Counted from the first letter of the stretch, positions 41,597-50,204 are shown. The stretch: 64,000 nt of DNA from Flavobacterium soyae (GCF_021245985.1 NZ_JAJQXA010000001.1:310001-374000), one strand, 5' to 3'. A program made the numbers and translations. Notes: generated by a model from the letters alone, not told the origin.

Positions 41597-41670
41597 AAAG
41601 GGACAAAGATGCAAAGTGACAAGGGTTCAAAGTTTTCTTTGCGCTTGTCACTTTGCATCTTTGTCCCTTT
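41597..41670. repeat. Perfect 27-bp inverted repeat
   Basis: 41597-41623 is the exact inverse of 41644-41670 (core gacaaagatgcaaagtgaca); 20-bp loop. It belongs to the cacaaag-type vocabulary. Confidence 0.8.
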
Positions 41671-41681
41671 GCAACTTTTCT

Positions 41682-42359
41682 TTATGATTTTGGCAGCGGA
41701 GCTCCTACGGCGATATCGCAGCGATGGCCTGGTTGTCCGTGCGCCGGGTTCATTCCTTCTGCAACTGTTTTATTTGCGTCGGTGCTTAATAGAGCAGGAA
41801 CTGGATTTCCTGCAGGAACGGTTACATTTTGTGTCATTGTTCCGCCTTGTGGTGTCGAAGCTGCAGGAGTAGTTTTAGCCGCTACCGGAGAATTTAAAGG
41901 CGCTCCAACCGGAATATCACATCTATGCCCCGGCTGTCCGTGCGATGGATTCATTCCTTTTCCAACTTTTACTGGCGCAGCTACTGTAGTCGTAACCACA
42001 TTTTTTTGATTCGGATTTACTTGTACTGTCTGCCCTGCTTGCGCTGGAACTTGTTGTACTTGCTGCACTTGTTGTGTTGGCGCAGAATTTAAAGGTGCTC
42101 CAACTGCAATATCACAGCGGTGTCCCGGCTGTCCGTGAGCCGGATTTAATCCTTTTGTATCGCTTAAAACGGTATTCGGATTTGAAGGTGAAGCCTGAGT
42201 CTGCTGAACTACTGAAGGCGTTTTCGTTGTATCTTTTGCAAGTCCAAGTCTTACCAATTCAGATGTTGCAGTACTTTCCTGTGGTTCTAATTCCTTTTTG
42301 CAGGAAACAAAAAGTAATGAGGTTATAGCGAGTGAACTTATAAAGATTTTCGGATTCAT
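41682..42359 (-). CDS. Lipoprotein with three HGQPGHRCDI repeats
   Basis: A 225-residue lipoprotein (signal peptide, FVSC with Cys20). Three ~22-residue repeats, at residues 70-92, 135-157 and 202-223, share the core NPxHGQPGHRCDIxVGAPL. Each has two His, one Cys and one Asp, which could bind metal. Linkers are rich in Gln, Val, Thr and Pro (for example QQVQQVQQVPAQAG). I do not recognise a named domain. A TATATTTG box on the minus strand at 42382-42389 is a possible -7 element. Confidence 0.75.
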   Translation of the reverse strand: MNPKIFISSLAITSLLFVSCKKELEPQESTATSELVRLGLAKDTTKTPSVVQQTQASPSNPNTVLSDTKGLNPAHGQPGHRCDIAVGAPLNSAPTQQVQQVQQVPAQAGQTVQVNPNQKNVVTTTVAAPVKVGKGMNPSHGQPGHRCDIPVGAPLNSPVAAKTTPAASTPQGGTMTQNVTVPAGNPVPALLSTDANKTVAEGMNPAHGQPGHRCDIAVGAPLPKS

Positions 42360-42507
42360 ATTTGGGATATTTTAAAGCACTCAAATATAATCACTTTTTG
42401 AGATTAAACCATATAAAGTTATGTAAGATAATTTAAGTTTTGGGTTGGTTTATTTTATCGTTTTAATCTCGCGATCCCGATAGTTATCAGAAGCAGAGCT
42501 GCGAAAT

Positions 42508-42585
42508 TTTTTGCACGCAGATTTGGCAGATTTTTGCAGATAAAAATTTATATAAAATCTGCGGAATCTGCGTGAAACCTTTCAT
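42508..42585. repeat. Dispersed 'CACGCAGATTT...AATCTGCGTG' inverted repeat
   Basis: Arms cacgcagatttggcagattt and, inverted, aaatctgcggaatctgcgtg. Same vocabulary as 46525-46720 and 48604-48805. Confidence 0.6.
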
Positions 42586-42626
42586 AATTTAAAATTCCTT
42601 ACCTTTAAAATAAAATACTATATTCC

Positions 42627-43115
42627 ATGAAAAAAACAATTCTACTACTTTTATTCGTTGCTTCTTTTGCAAATGCTCAAACCGACAAAGACAAAATCAA
42701 TCAAACTCTTGATGCGTGGCACAAAGCTGCCGGCGAGGTAAAATTTGATGCTTATTTTAATACTTTGGCCAATGATGCGATTTACATAGGAACTGATGCA
42801 ACCGAAAACTGGACAAAAAAAGAATTTCAAATTTGGGCAAAACCGTTTTTCGACAAAGGGACAACCTGGAATTTTAAAGCGCTTGAACGTCATATCTTTT
42901 TTGACAAATCAGGAAAAACAGCTTGGTTTGATGAATTATTGGATACACAAATGAAAATTTGCCGCGGTTCTGGAGTTTTGGTAAAAGTGGGGAAAGAATG
43001 GAAAATTCAGCATTATGTATTATCAATGACAATTCCGAATAATGAAGTTGATGCCGTAACCAAAATAAAAGCACCGATTGAAGATATTTTGATTGCGAAG
43101 CTTCAAAAAAAATAA
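42627..43115 (+). CDS. Exported SnoaL/NTF2-like protein
   Basis: A 162-residue protein with a signal peptide (residues 1-17, ending ANAQ). The mature part shows the NTF2-like fold: INQTLDAWHKAAGEVKFDAYF, AIYIGTDATENWTKKEFQ, and WKIQHYVLSMTIPN. The fold serves as a small-molecule pocket or enzyme; DUF4440 members are close. No ligand can be named. Confidence 0.8.
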   Translation: MKKTILLLLFVASFANAQTDKDKINQTLDAWHKAAGEVKFDAYFNTLANDAIYIGTDATENWTKKEFQIWAKPFFDKGTTWNFKALERHIFFDKSGKTAWFDELLDTQMKICRGSGVLVKVGKEWKIQHYVLSMTIPNNEVDAVTKIKAPIEDILIAKLQKK

Positions 43116-43331
43116 ACATTTTTATGCTTTATTCTTATAAACATAACTTTTATAGGGCTTTATTAGCATCGCTATTAAATTAATTATAATATAATTGATA
43201 ATATTAGGTGTGTTTTGGAATCATAAAATGAAAAACTATTAAAAAAGCGATCAATATTTTACAAATTCAACCAAAATTAAAACACAACCACTATTTTAAC
43301 AGCCCCTAAAATCTAAATATTTAATTTTTTT

Positions 43332-43339
43332 TAACTTTG
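43332..43339 (+). promoter_or_regulatory. -7 box (TAACTTTG) before the ammonium transporter
   Basis: TAACTTTG lies 38 bp before the ATG. No TTG at the expected spacing. Confidence 0.4.
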
Positions 43340-43377
43340 ACCCCAAAAAAAATAGGGTTAAATAAAGTATTTGAAAA

Positions 43378-44760
43378 ATGAAAATAGAAAAGCGCTGGAT
43401 CATTTCCTTTATCATTATTAGCATTGTTTGTATTATTGGCGCATTTTGGCCAACTGTTACCGAAAACAGTTATGTATTATCTGAATTTGACACAACCGAT
43501 CATATCGTTCCTGCGGATGTTGCCTGGATGCTGACTTCTTGTTGCCTAGTTTTAATCATGACACCAGGATTGTCTTTCTTTTATGGCGGAATGGTAGGCC
43601 GCAAAAATGTGATTTCGACAATGCTGCAAAGTTTTATCTGTCTTGGTGTTGTTACACTTTTATGGGTTGTTGTGGCTTTTAGTCTTGCATTTGGAGAACC
43701 TGTAGGTTTTGGTTCTGGAGATCACTTTTATAGTTTTTTCGGAAATCCAGCCACTTTTGCTTTTATGGATTATGTAAACATCTTGCCTCATAAGCAATTA
43801 GCGAATACAATTCCGTTTATGTTGTTTGCATTGTTCCAAATGAAGTTTGCCATTATCGCTCCTGCAATTATTACGGGTTCGTTTGCAGAACGTGTTCGTT
43901 TTATATCGTATTTACTTTTCATCAGTTTGTTTACCATTTTTATTTATGCGCCTTTGTGCCATTCGGTTTGGTATCCTACAGGTATTTTAGGAAGTTATTT
44001 TGGAGTTAAAGATTTCGCTGGAGGAACCGTAGTTCATATGAGTTCTGGTTTTGCAGCTTTAGCGGGAGTTTTGGTTTTAGGAAAAAGAAAAAACAGTCAG
44101 CATATTCCAACCAATATTCCGTTTGTATTATTAGGAACGGGAATGTTATGGTTTGGCTGGTTTGGATTCAACGCTGGTTCTGCGCTTGCAGCCAACGGAA
44201 CTGCTGCTATGGCTTTTGCAACGACTACAACATCATCGGCGGCAGCCATGTTAACCTGGGTTTTCTTCGATAGAATGAACGGAAGAAAAGTTTCTGCTCT
44301 TGGGGCTTGTATCGGAGCCGTTGTAGGTTTGGTAGCGATTACTCCAGCCGCAGGATTTGTTTCAGTTCCTGAAAGTATGTTCTTTGGATTCATTACGGCT
44401 TTGGTTTCAAACTCTGTTGTAAATTGCCGTTTATCAAAAAGATTTGATGATACTCTTGATGTTTTTGCCTGTCACGGTGTTGGAGGAATTATGGGGATGA
44501 TTTTAACCGCAATTTTTGCGCATGGTGAAAATGCAAGTTTATTACACGGAGGCTGGAATGTATTTGCACATCATATGATTGCCTTAGTTCTGGTTTCAAT
44601 CTTTACTTTCTTCGGAGCTTATTTCTTATTTAAAGTAACAAATTTCATTATTCCGCTTCGTGTTTCTGAAGAAAACGAACATATCGGATTGGATTTATCG
44701 CAGCACGACGAAACATTAGATCCAAAATTAAAACCAATTACAGAACCGCATTACGGTTGA
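43378..44760 (+). CDS. amt: Ammonium transporter
   Basis: A 460-residue protein with 11-12 membrane segments. The family signature around FAGGTVVHMSSGFAAL carries the first of the twin histidines, DVFACHGVGGIMG the second; FYGGMVGRKN is also typical. It carries ammonia/ammonium across the inner membrane. The P-II regulator gene (glnK) that often follows is absent. The N-terminal ~50 residues include an extra hydrophobic segment, common in flavobacterial members. Confidence 0.95.
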   Translation: MKIEKRWIISFIIISIVCIIGAFWPTVTENSYVLSEFDTTDHIVPADVAWMLTSCCLVLIMTPGLSFFYGGMVGRKNVISTMLQSFICLGVVTLLWVVVAFSLAFGEPVGFGSGDHFYSFFGNPATFAFMDYVNILPHKQLANTIPFMLFALFQMKFAIIAPAIITGSFAERVRFISYLLFISLFTIFIYAPLCHSVWYPTGILGSYFGVKDFAGGTVVHMSSGFAALAGVLVLGKRKNSQHIPTNIPFVLLGTGMLWFGWFGFNAGSALAANGTAAMAFATTTTSSAAAMLTWVFFDRMNGRKVSALGACIGAVVGLVAITPAAGFVSVPESMFFGFITALVSNSVVNCRLSKRFDDTLDVFACHGVGGIMGMILTAIFAHGENASLLHGGWNVFAHHMIALVLVSIFTFFGAYFLFKVTNFIIPLRVSEENEHIGLDLSQHDETLDPKLKPITEPHYG

Positions 44761-44765
44761 AAATA

Positions 44766-44858
44766 AAGTTTTACCACAAATTACACGAATTTCCACGAAT
44801 CTTTTTCACTCATACCGATTAAATTAATTCGTGGAAATTAGTAATTCGTGGCAAACAA
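44766..44858. repeat. Dispersed 'CCACGAATT...AATTCGTGG' repeat, copy 2
   Basis: Arms accacaaattacacgaattt and, inverted, aattagtaattcgtggc. Confidence 0.55.
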
Positions 44859-44867
44859 TTTAAAAAC

Positions 44868-45045
44868 ATATAGTCCCTAGGGGACATTTTTATCGATATC
44901 CATTTTTTTTCTACCGATATTTTACTCCTAACGGAGTATATTTAAAACAATATTTCACGACTAAGAAGTATCTCGTAGAGATTGAATATTGGTAAAAACA
45001 AATAATCTGCATCTTGAAGTTGTCCCTACGGGACAACACAGATTA
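44868..45045. repeat. Composite repeat region with GTCCCTAGGGGAC-type palindromes
   Basis: Contains AGTCCCTAGGGGACA (44874-44888), ctcctaacggagtat (about 44927-44941), and TTGTCCCTACGGGACAA (45017-45033). No coding sequence. Confidence 0.5.
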
Positions 45046-45159
45046 ATGTTTAGAAAAATCTTTTTAATCCTTAAAATCTGTGGCAAAAAACTTTAAAACC
45101 CAATTGCACTATTTTCATTCGTTTATATTGCTTAATTTTGCTGAAAATTTTTGTAAAAA

Positions 45160-45837
45160 GTGGGAAGTAAAAATAAACTAAAAAGATTCAGAGAAAACGA
45201 AACATTTCAAAACGTTTTTCAACCAACAAGAGAAGAAGTTGTAGGCAATTTAATGCCTTTGAGAGGAAAATGGAATTCGGATTTCTTTAAAAATGATAAT
45301 CCTCTGGTTTTAGAATTAGGATGTGGAAAAGGTGAATACTCAGTTGGATTAGCAGAAAAATATCCCAACAAAAATTTTATCGGAATTGACATTAAAGGTG
45401 CTCGTTTCTGGCGTGGTGCTAAAACTGCCGTGGAAACCGGTCTTCATAATGTTGCTTTTGTTCGTACTCAAATCGAACTTATCAATCATATTTTTGATGA
45501 AAATGAAGTGGATGAAATCTGGATTACTTTTCCGGATCCGCAGATAAAATACAAAAGAACAAAACACAGAATGACGAATTCTGAGTTCTTGAAATTGTAT
45601 AAAAAAATCCTTAAAAAAGACGGTGTCGTAAACCTTAAAACCGACAGCGAATTTATGCACGGTTATACGCTTGGACTGCTTCACGGAGAAGGCCATGAAG
45701 TTTTGTATGCCAACCATAATGTATACAGAAATGAAGGAAGCCCGGAGGAAGTTACTGCTTTTCAAACATTTTATGAAAAACAATATTTAGAAATTAACAA
45801 GGCAATTACGTATATTCGTTTTAAAATTAAAGACTAA
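45160..45837 (+). CDS. trmB: tRNA (guanine-N7)-methyltransferase
   Basis: A 225-residue protein from a GTG start; the family N-terminus MGSKNKLKRFRENE supports it. SAM motif I is LELGCGKGEYSVGLAEKYP (about residues 51-69), and the catalytic/tRNA motif TFPDPQIKYKRTKHRM is at about 127-142. It adds the N7 methyl to G46 of tRNAs. A TAATTTTG box at 45133-45140 is a possible -7 element. Confidence 0.92.
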   Translation: MGSKNKLKRFRENETFQNVFQPTREEVVGNLMPLRGKWNSDFFKNDNPLVLELGCGKGEYSVGLAEKYPNKNFIGIDIKGARFWRGAKTAVETGLHNVAFVRTQIELINHIFDENEVDEIWITFPDPQIKYKRTKHRMTNSEFLKLYKKILKKDGVVNLKTDSEFMHGYTLGLLHGEGHEVLYANHNVYRNEGSPEEVTAFQTFYEKQYLEINKAITYIRFKIKD

Positions 45838-45878
45838 TTTAATTTTGAAAAACATCTTTTAATCGCTTAAACAACTGA

Positions 45879-46517
45879 ATGGTATATCTTACTCCATTAC
45901 TTTCAGGCTTTATTGCCGCTGCAATTGGTATTATTCCGCCGGGATTAATCAATATGACGGCAGCCAAAACAAACCTTAAAGAAGGAAAAAAGAATGCTTT
46001 ATGGTTTGTTATCGGTGCAGTTTTGGTGATTTTTTGTCAGGTTTATGTTGCGGTTTTATTTGCACAGGTAATCGACAATCGTCCAGATGTTGTTACTTTG
46101 TTACGTGAAATAGGTTTTGTTATTTTTTCGATTTTAACAATATACTTTTTGTTTATTGCCAAAGAGCCAAAAACCAAAAAGAAATCGAAGATTAAAAAGA
46201 GTAGTAAAAAAAGTCGTTTCTTCTTGGGAATCCTGCTTTCTGCACTAAACTTTTTTCCCATTCCGTATTATGTTGTAGTAAGTGTAACTTTGGCGTCTTA
46301 CAATCTTTTTGTATTTGAAAACAGCATTATTTTCACTTTTGTTTTAGGATCTGTTTTGGGTTCGTTTGCTGTTTTGTACAGTTATATCGCTTTCTTTGGA
46401 AAGATAGAAAAGAAAACCGATTACTTAATGCGAAACATGAATACTATTATTGGAAGTATTACAGGGTTAGTTGCCATTGTAACGCTTTTTAATATTTTGA
46501 ATTATTATTTCGGGTAA
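45879..46517 (+). CDS. LysE/RhtB family exporter
   Basis: A 212-residue membrane protein with about six hydrophobic segments and the N-terminal family motif FIAAAIGIIPPGLINMTAAK. A Lys/Ser-rich cytosolic loop (residues ~90-110) is typical. LysE-type proteins export amino acids or related solutes. It follows trmB by 41 bp; co-transcription is possible. Confidence 0.75.
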   Translation: MVYLTPLLSGFIAAAIGIIPPGLINMTAAKTNLKEGKKNALWFVIGAVLVIFCQVYVAVLFAQVIDNRPDVVTLLREIGFVIFSILTIYFLFIAKEPKTKKKSKIKKSSKKSRFFLGILLSALNFFPIPYYVVVSVTLASYNLFVFENSIIFTFVLGSVLGSFAVLYSYIAFFGKIEKKTDYLMRNMNTIIGSITGLVAIVTLFNILNYYFG

Positions 46518-46524
46518 AAATTTT

Positions 46525-46720
46525 ATAGGCCACAGATTATACGGATTAAAATGATTTTTTTACTTTGTGGTTAAATGTTTTACACGGATTTATTTAGCAT
46601 ATCTAAAAGGATTTTTTTATTTAATATTAATCTGTTTAAATCTCCAAAATCTGCGGGAAACTTAAATTTTATAGAGAAAGTAAAAAATCCTTGTAATCCG
46701 TATAATCTGTGGCAAAAAAA
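46525..46720. repeat. Dispersed 'GCCACAGATTA...TAATCTGTGGC' element, copy 1
   Basis: Left arm ggccacagattatacggatt, right arm inverted (aatccgtataatctgtggc); ~195 bp. It runs up to the ATG of the alkyltransferase-like gene. Confidence 0.65.
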
Positions 46721-46726
46721 ATAATT

Positions 46727-47053
46727 ATGGCTGAGGAAAATTTTTTCGAAAGAGTTTATATCGTTGCCAGACAAATTCCGTTTGGAAGAGTAACTTCTTA
46801 TGGAGCAATTGCAAAGGCTTTAGGAACTGCACGTTCAGCACGAATGGTGGGCTGGGCAATGAATGCATGCCATAATATGGATGACGTTCCGGCACACAGG
46901 GTTGTAAATCAAAAAGGGCTTTTAACTGGAAAACATCATTTTGACGGAACTAATTTAATGCAGCAGCTTTTAGAAAACGAAGGGATTAAAGTAGTAAACA
47001 ATCAAATCGTCGATTTCGAAAAACACTTTTGGAAACCTGAAGTACAGTATTAA
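46727..47053 (+). CDS. Alkyltransferase-like (ATL) protein, MGMT family
   Basis: From the ATG at 46727 it is 108 residues; a GTG at 46709 lies in a repeat and is rejected. It has the DNA-binding helix and arginine finger GTARSARMVGWAMNACHN, and the site VPAHRVVN where true O6-methylguanine methyltransferases have PCHR: the reactive Cys is replaced by Ala. So it is an ATL-type lesion-binding protein that flags O6-alkylguanine for other repair, rather than a transferase. N-terminal motif IPFGRVTSYGAIAKALG is also typical. Confidence 0.88.
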   Translation: MAEENFFERVYIVARQIPFGRVTSYGAIAKALGTARSARMVGWAMNACHNMDDVPAHRVVNQKGLLTGKHHFDGTNLMQQLLENEGIKVVNNQIVDFEKHFWKPEVQY

Positions 47054-47060
47054 ATGTTTC

Positions 47061-47262
47061 ACCATATAAGTTATATAAGTTCATTTTAGAGCTTCCTGCA
47101 AGGTTTTAAAAACCTTGCAGGCATAAATTCTTTCAAATAATCTATAATTGGTAACTATAAAAATACCTACAAGGTTTTGGAAACCTTGCAGGAGACCCGA
47201 ATGAAACTTTTTCAAAATTGAATACTAATACTTTTTAAATGAACTTATATAACTTATATGGT
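47061..47262. repeat. MITE-like 202-bp element with perfect 26-bp inverted ends, copy 2
   Basis: Ends 47061-47086 and 47237-47262 are exact inverses (accatataagttatataag...). Inside lie inverted words aaccttgcagg and cctgcaaggtt at about 47092-47122 and 47168-47194. No ORF. Confidence 0.7.
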
Positions 47263-47267
47263 TCATT

Positions 47268-48593
47268 TTAAATCAAGCAGATTACAAAACTTGTTTTATC
47301 TTCATCGGTTTGGTAGCTTAAGTAGCCGCCGTGCGCTTCGATAATGTTTTTAGAAAGCGTAAGTCCAATTCCGGCGCCGTCTTTTCTGGTGGTGAAGAAA
47401 GGAAGGAATATTTTGTCCTGAATTTCTGGATCGATTCCTTTTCCGTTATCCGAAATTGAAATGAAAAAGCGATTGTTTTCGGTGTAACTCGAAACATACA
47501 TTTTCTTTTCGTTTTTCTCTTTTAAAGCATAAACACTATTGGTAATCAAATTAATAATTACCTGTTCCATTTGGTTTTTATCAATCATAATAGAACGTGA
47601 ACTGTGAATATCGTTTATCAATTCGATACTTTCTGCTTTCAAAATCGGACTCATAATTCGGAGGCAGTCTTCGAAAAGAGCATTTATTGGCGTCATTTGT
47701 TTCGTCGGCGTTGGCAGCATGGCGAGTTTACGGTAATTCTCTACAAAAACCTGCAAATGATCGCTTCGATTTATTATAGTCGAAATACTGCTTTTAATGT
47801 CGTCAAAATCGTCTTCTTCTAAACTTTCCTGATCGACAATATGGAGTAAATTCTGCGAAAGCGCACGAATTGGCGTCAAGGAATTCATTAATTCATGCGA
47901 AATAATTTTCATCAAATTAATCCACGCTTCTTTTTCTTTTTTCTCAATAACACGCTGGATACTGTCTAACAAAATAATAAAATATTCTTTGTTATATGTT
48001 TGTGTTCGGGAAGTCTGCAGCATAAAAGTCTGCAGATCCTCCTCTTCTATTTTAATCGAAATTGCCGATTTTAATTCGCTGAAATCTGTTTTTTCAATTT
48101 CATTACAAAGTGATGGCAGGTAATTTTTAAGATATTTCCAATGGCTTACTTTTGGAACTTTAAATAAATCAGAGAAACAGTCATTCATCAAAAATATATC
48201 CCAATCTTCGTTTTCTCTTTCAAGGATTAACGCTGCGGTGTCAATATTATTTAAAAGCGAACGGTAAATCATTTCTTTTGATGTCTGTTCTTGCTGCTGC
48301 ACTTTTAAATTTTCATATAAAAGATAGAGGTTTTTAAAATTGTCTTTTTTATTCTCTTCGGGAAAATTGGTAGAAAAATCATTCTGAAGAATCGAAAGCA
48401 GTGTTCTGTCGTAAAACTGGAGTTCATTTTTTACATAAAAATACATTTCGGCTAAGAATATAAAAGCAAAAAAGCCAACTAAAAGTGCGTTGTAATAGAA
48501 CATTTTATAGATTAAAAAAACGCAAATAAAAAAGAGAATCATGACAAACAAGACTCTTACGAACAAGGCGTTATAAAATTTCCAGTTTTTCAT
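47268..48593 (-). CDS. Two-component sensor histidine kinase
   Basis: A 441-residue protein with two membrane segments near the N-terminus (residues ~12-52), a PAS-like middle part, the H-box IISHELMNSLTPIRALSQNL (phospho-His near residue 230), and the ATPase N-, G1- and G2-boxes (INLITNSVYAL, ISDNGKGI, GAGIGLTLSK). It probably phosphorylates the NtrC-type regulator encoded upstream on the same strand. The 218-bp gap between the two genes is a dispersed repeat. Signal unknown. Confidence 0.93.
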   Translation of the reverse strand: MKNWKFYNALFVRVLFVMILFFICVFLIYKMFYYNALLVGFFAFIFLAEMYFYVKNELQFYDRTLLSILQNDFSTNFPEENKKDNFKNLYLLYENLKVQQQEQTSKEMIYRSLLNNIDTAALILERENEDWDIFLMNDCFSDLFKVPKVSHWKYLKNYLPSLCNEIEKTDFSELKSAISIKIEEEDLQTFMLQTSRTQTYNKEYFIILLDSIQRVIEKKEKEAWINLMKIISHELMNSLTPIRALSQNLLHIVDQESLEEDDFDDIKSSISTIINRSDHLQVFVENYRKLAMLPTPTKQMTPINALFEDCLRIMSPILKAESIELINDIHSSRSIMIDKNQMEQVIINLITNSVYALKEKNEKKMYVSSYTENNRFFISISDNGKGIDPEIQDKIFLPFFTTRKDGAGIGLTLSKNIIEAHGGYLSYQTDEDKTSFVICLI

Positions 48594-48603
48594 TTAATGT
48601 TTT

Positions 48604-48805
48604 TTAGCCACAGATTATTTTTTGCCACAGATTAAAAGGATTAAAAAGATTTTTTTTCAAATCTGTGTGAAACTAAATTTCAAATACAAGAGGAAAATCA
48701 TTTTAATCCGTGAAATCTGTGGTCCTAATTATTTTAGTTTCACGCAGATTCTACAGATTTAAGCAGATAAAAAAATCTTTTTAATCCTTTTAATCTGTGG
48801 CATAA
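48604..48805. repeat. Dispersed 'GCCACAGATTA...TAATCTGTGGC' element, copy 2
   Basis: Several related words, agccacagattattttttgc, gccacagattaaaaggatt and, inverted, aatccttttaatctgtggc, lie between the kinase and regulator genes. Confidence 0.65.
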
Positions 48806-48811
48806 ATTATC

Positions 48812-50155
48812 TTAGTTTTTTAAATCGTATTTTTCAATCCTCCTGTACAAAGCGGCTCTTGATAATCCTAATTCTTCGGCAGTTTTTGAGATGTTTCCGT
48901 GATGTTTAAAAAGTGCTTTCTCGATTGCTGTTTTTTCCATTTCAGATAATGGATTATCATCATTTTCCTGAATTTCTTCAAAATCCAGAATATCTAAATC
49001 GGTTACAGAAATGGTATTGTTTTCGGCTAAAATAAGAGCGCGTTCAATTTTATTTTCCATTTCACGAACATTTCCTTTCCATGGATATTTTTCTAAATAT
49101 GGTGCAGCATTTTCTTCAAAACGCCAGTTTTCCTGATTGTATTTTTCGGCAATACTTTCTAAAATAAAATTAGCCATCGGAACAATATCATCTTTTCGTT
49201 CCCGAAGCGACGGCAGATTTATTTCCATCGTATTAATTCTATAAAGCAAATCTTCTCTAAAGGTTTTACTTTTTACCTCAGCTTTGATATCGTTATTTGT
49301 TGCCGAAATTATTCTGACATTTAAAGGTCTTGCTTTGCTTTCTCCCAAGCGTGTAACGGTTTTAGTCTGCAAAACGTGCAATAATTTTGATTGCAGATGA
49401 AGCGGAATATTCCCAATTTCATCCAGAAAAATGGTTCCGTTTTGCGCCATTTCAAATCTTCCGGGCGTATCGGTTTTGGCATCTGTAAAAGCGCCTTTTG
49501 CGTATCCAAAAAGTTCGCTTTCGAATAAATTATCACTTAAGGAGCCTAAATCTACATGAATAAAAGGTTCTTTTTTTCTGGCTGAATTTTGGTGGATAAA
49601 CTCCGCAAAAACATATTTTCCGGTTCCGTTTTCTCCTAAAATCAAAACGTTTGCATCTGTTTTGGCTACTTTCTCTGCAATAGAATAAGCTTGTTTTATT
49701 TTTTGAGATGTGCCTACAAAATACCGTTTCTCTGTTTTTTCAACAACTTGTTTTTTGCTGTTTTTTCGGCTTTCGGCGACAGCCTTATCAATTATTTCGA
49801 GTAATTTTTCGTTGTGCCAGGGTTTTAAAACATAATCAAAAGCGCCAATTTTTATTCCTTCAACAGCTGTATCAATTTTCCCGAAAGCGGTCATCAAAAT
49901 CACAATTGTGTTTGGTGAAAGTGTTTTTATTTCTTTGAGCCAATGAATTCCTTCTCGTCCATCTTCAAAACCAATTCTATAATTCATATCCAGCAAAACA
50001 ACATTTATTTCATTTTCACTCAAAATTGAAATGATTTTTTTAGGGCTGTTTGTCGTAAAAATCGTTTCAAAATGTTTTTTGAGAATCATTTTTGCCGAAA
50101 AAAGAATTTCTTCCTGATCGTCAACAACTAATATTTGGGCTTGTTTTTTTCTCAT
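48812..50155 (-). CDS. Sigma54-dependent response regulator, NtrC type
   Basis: From the ATG at 50155 it is 447 residues; the frame runs on to 50206, but that stretch is the dyad-containing control region. The receiver domain has Asp12, Asp13 and phospho-acceptor Asp56 (VVLLDMNY). The AAA+ domain has Walker A GENGTGKY (usually GESGTGKE), the sigma54-contact loop GAFTDA (usually GAFTGA), and FLDEIGNIP (Walker B). A Fis-type HTH ends the protein (LGLSRAALYRRIEKY). The divergent HlyD gene has a near-consensus sigma54 promoter. Confidence 0.93.
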   Translation of the reverse strand: MRKKQAQILVVDDQEEILFSAKMILKKHFETIFTTNSPKKIISILSENEINVVLLDMNYRIGFEDGREGIHWLKEIKTLSPNTIVILMTAFGKIDTAVEGIKIGAFDYVLKPWHNEKLLEIIDKAVAESRKNSKKQVVEKTEKRYFVGTSQKIKQAYSIAEKVAKTDANVLILGENGTGKYVFAEFIHQNSARKKEPFIHVDLGSLSDNLFESELFGYAKGAFTDAKTDTPGRFEMAQNGTIFLDEIGNIPLHLQSKLLHVLQTKTVTRLGESKARPLNVRIISATNNDIKAEVKSKTFREDLLYRINTMEINLPSLRERKDDIVPMANFILESIAEKYNQENWRFEENAAPYLEKYPWKGNVREMENKIERALILAENNTISVTDLDILDFEEIQENDDNPLSEMEKTAIEKALFKHHGNISKTAEELGLSRAALYRRIEKYDLKN

Positions 50156-50177
50156 GCTGTATTTTTTCGTCCGATTT

Positions 50178-50204
50178 TGAACGGTCAACTGTTCATTATC
50201 GAAC
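50178..50204. promoter_or_regulatory. Tandem dyads, candidate regulator binding sites
   Basis: TGAAC-N8-GTTCA (50178-50195) overlaps GTTC-N6-GAAC (50191-50204). They lie ~75-90 bp before the sigma54-like site, a normal place for NtrC-type enhancer sites, between the regulator and HlyD genes. Confidence 0.5.

Noticed and set aside
41609..42009. Two plus-strand frames opposite the repeat lipoprotein gene
   Set aside because: Antisense shadows of a repetitive coding sequence; the minus-strand protein has a signal peptide and real repeats.
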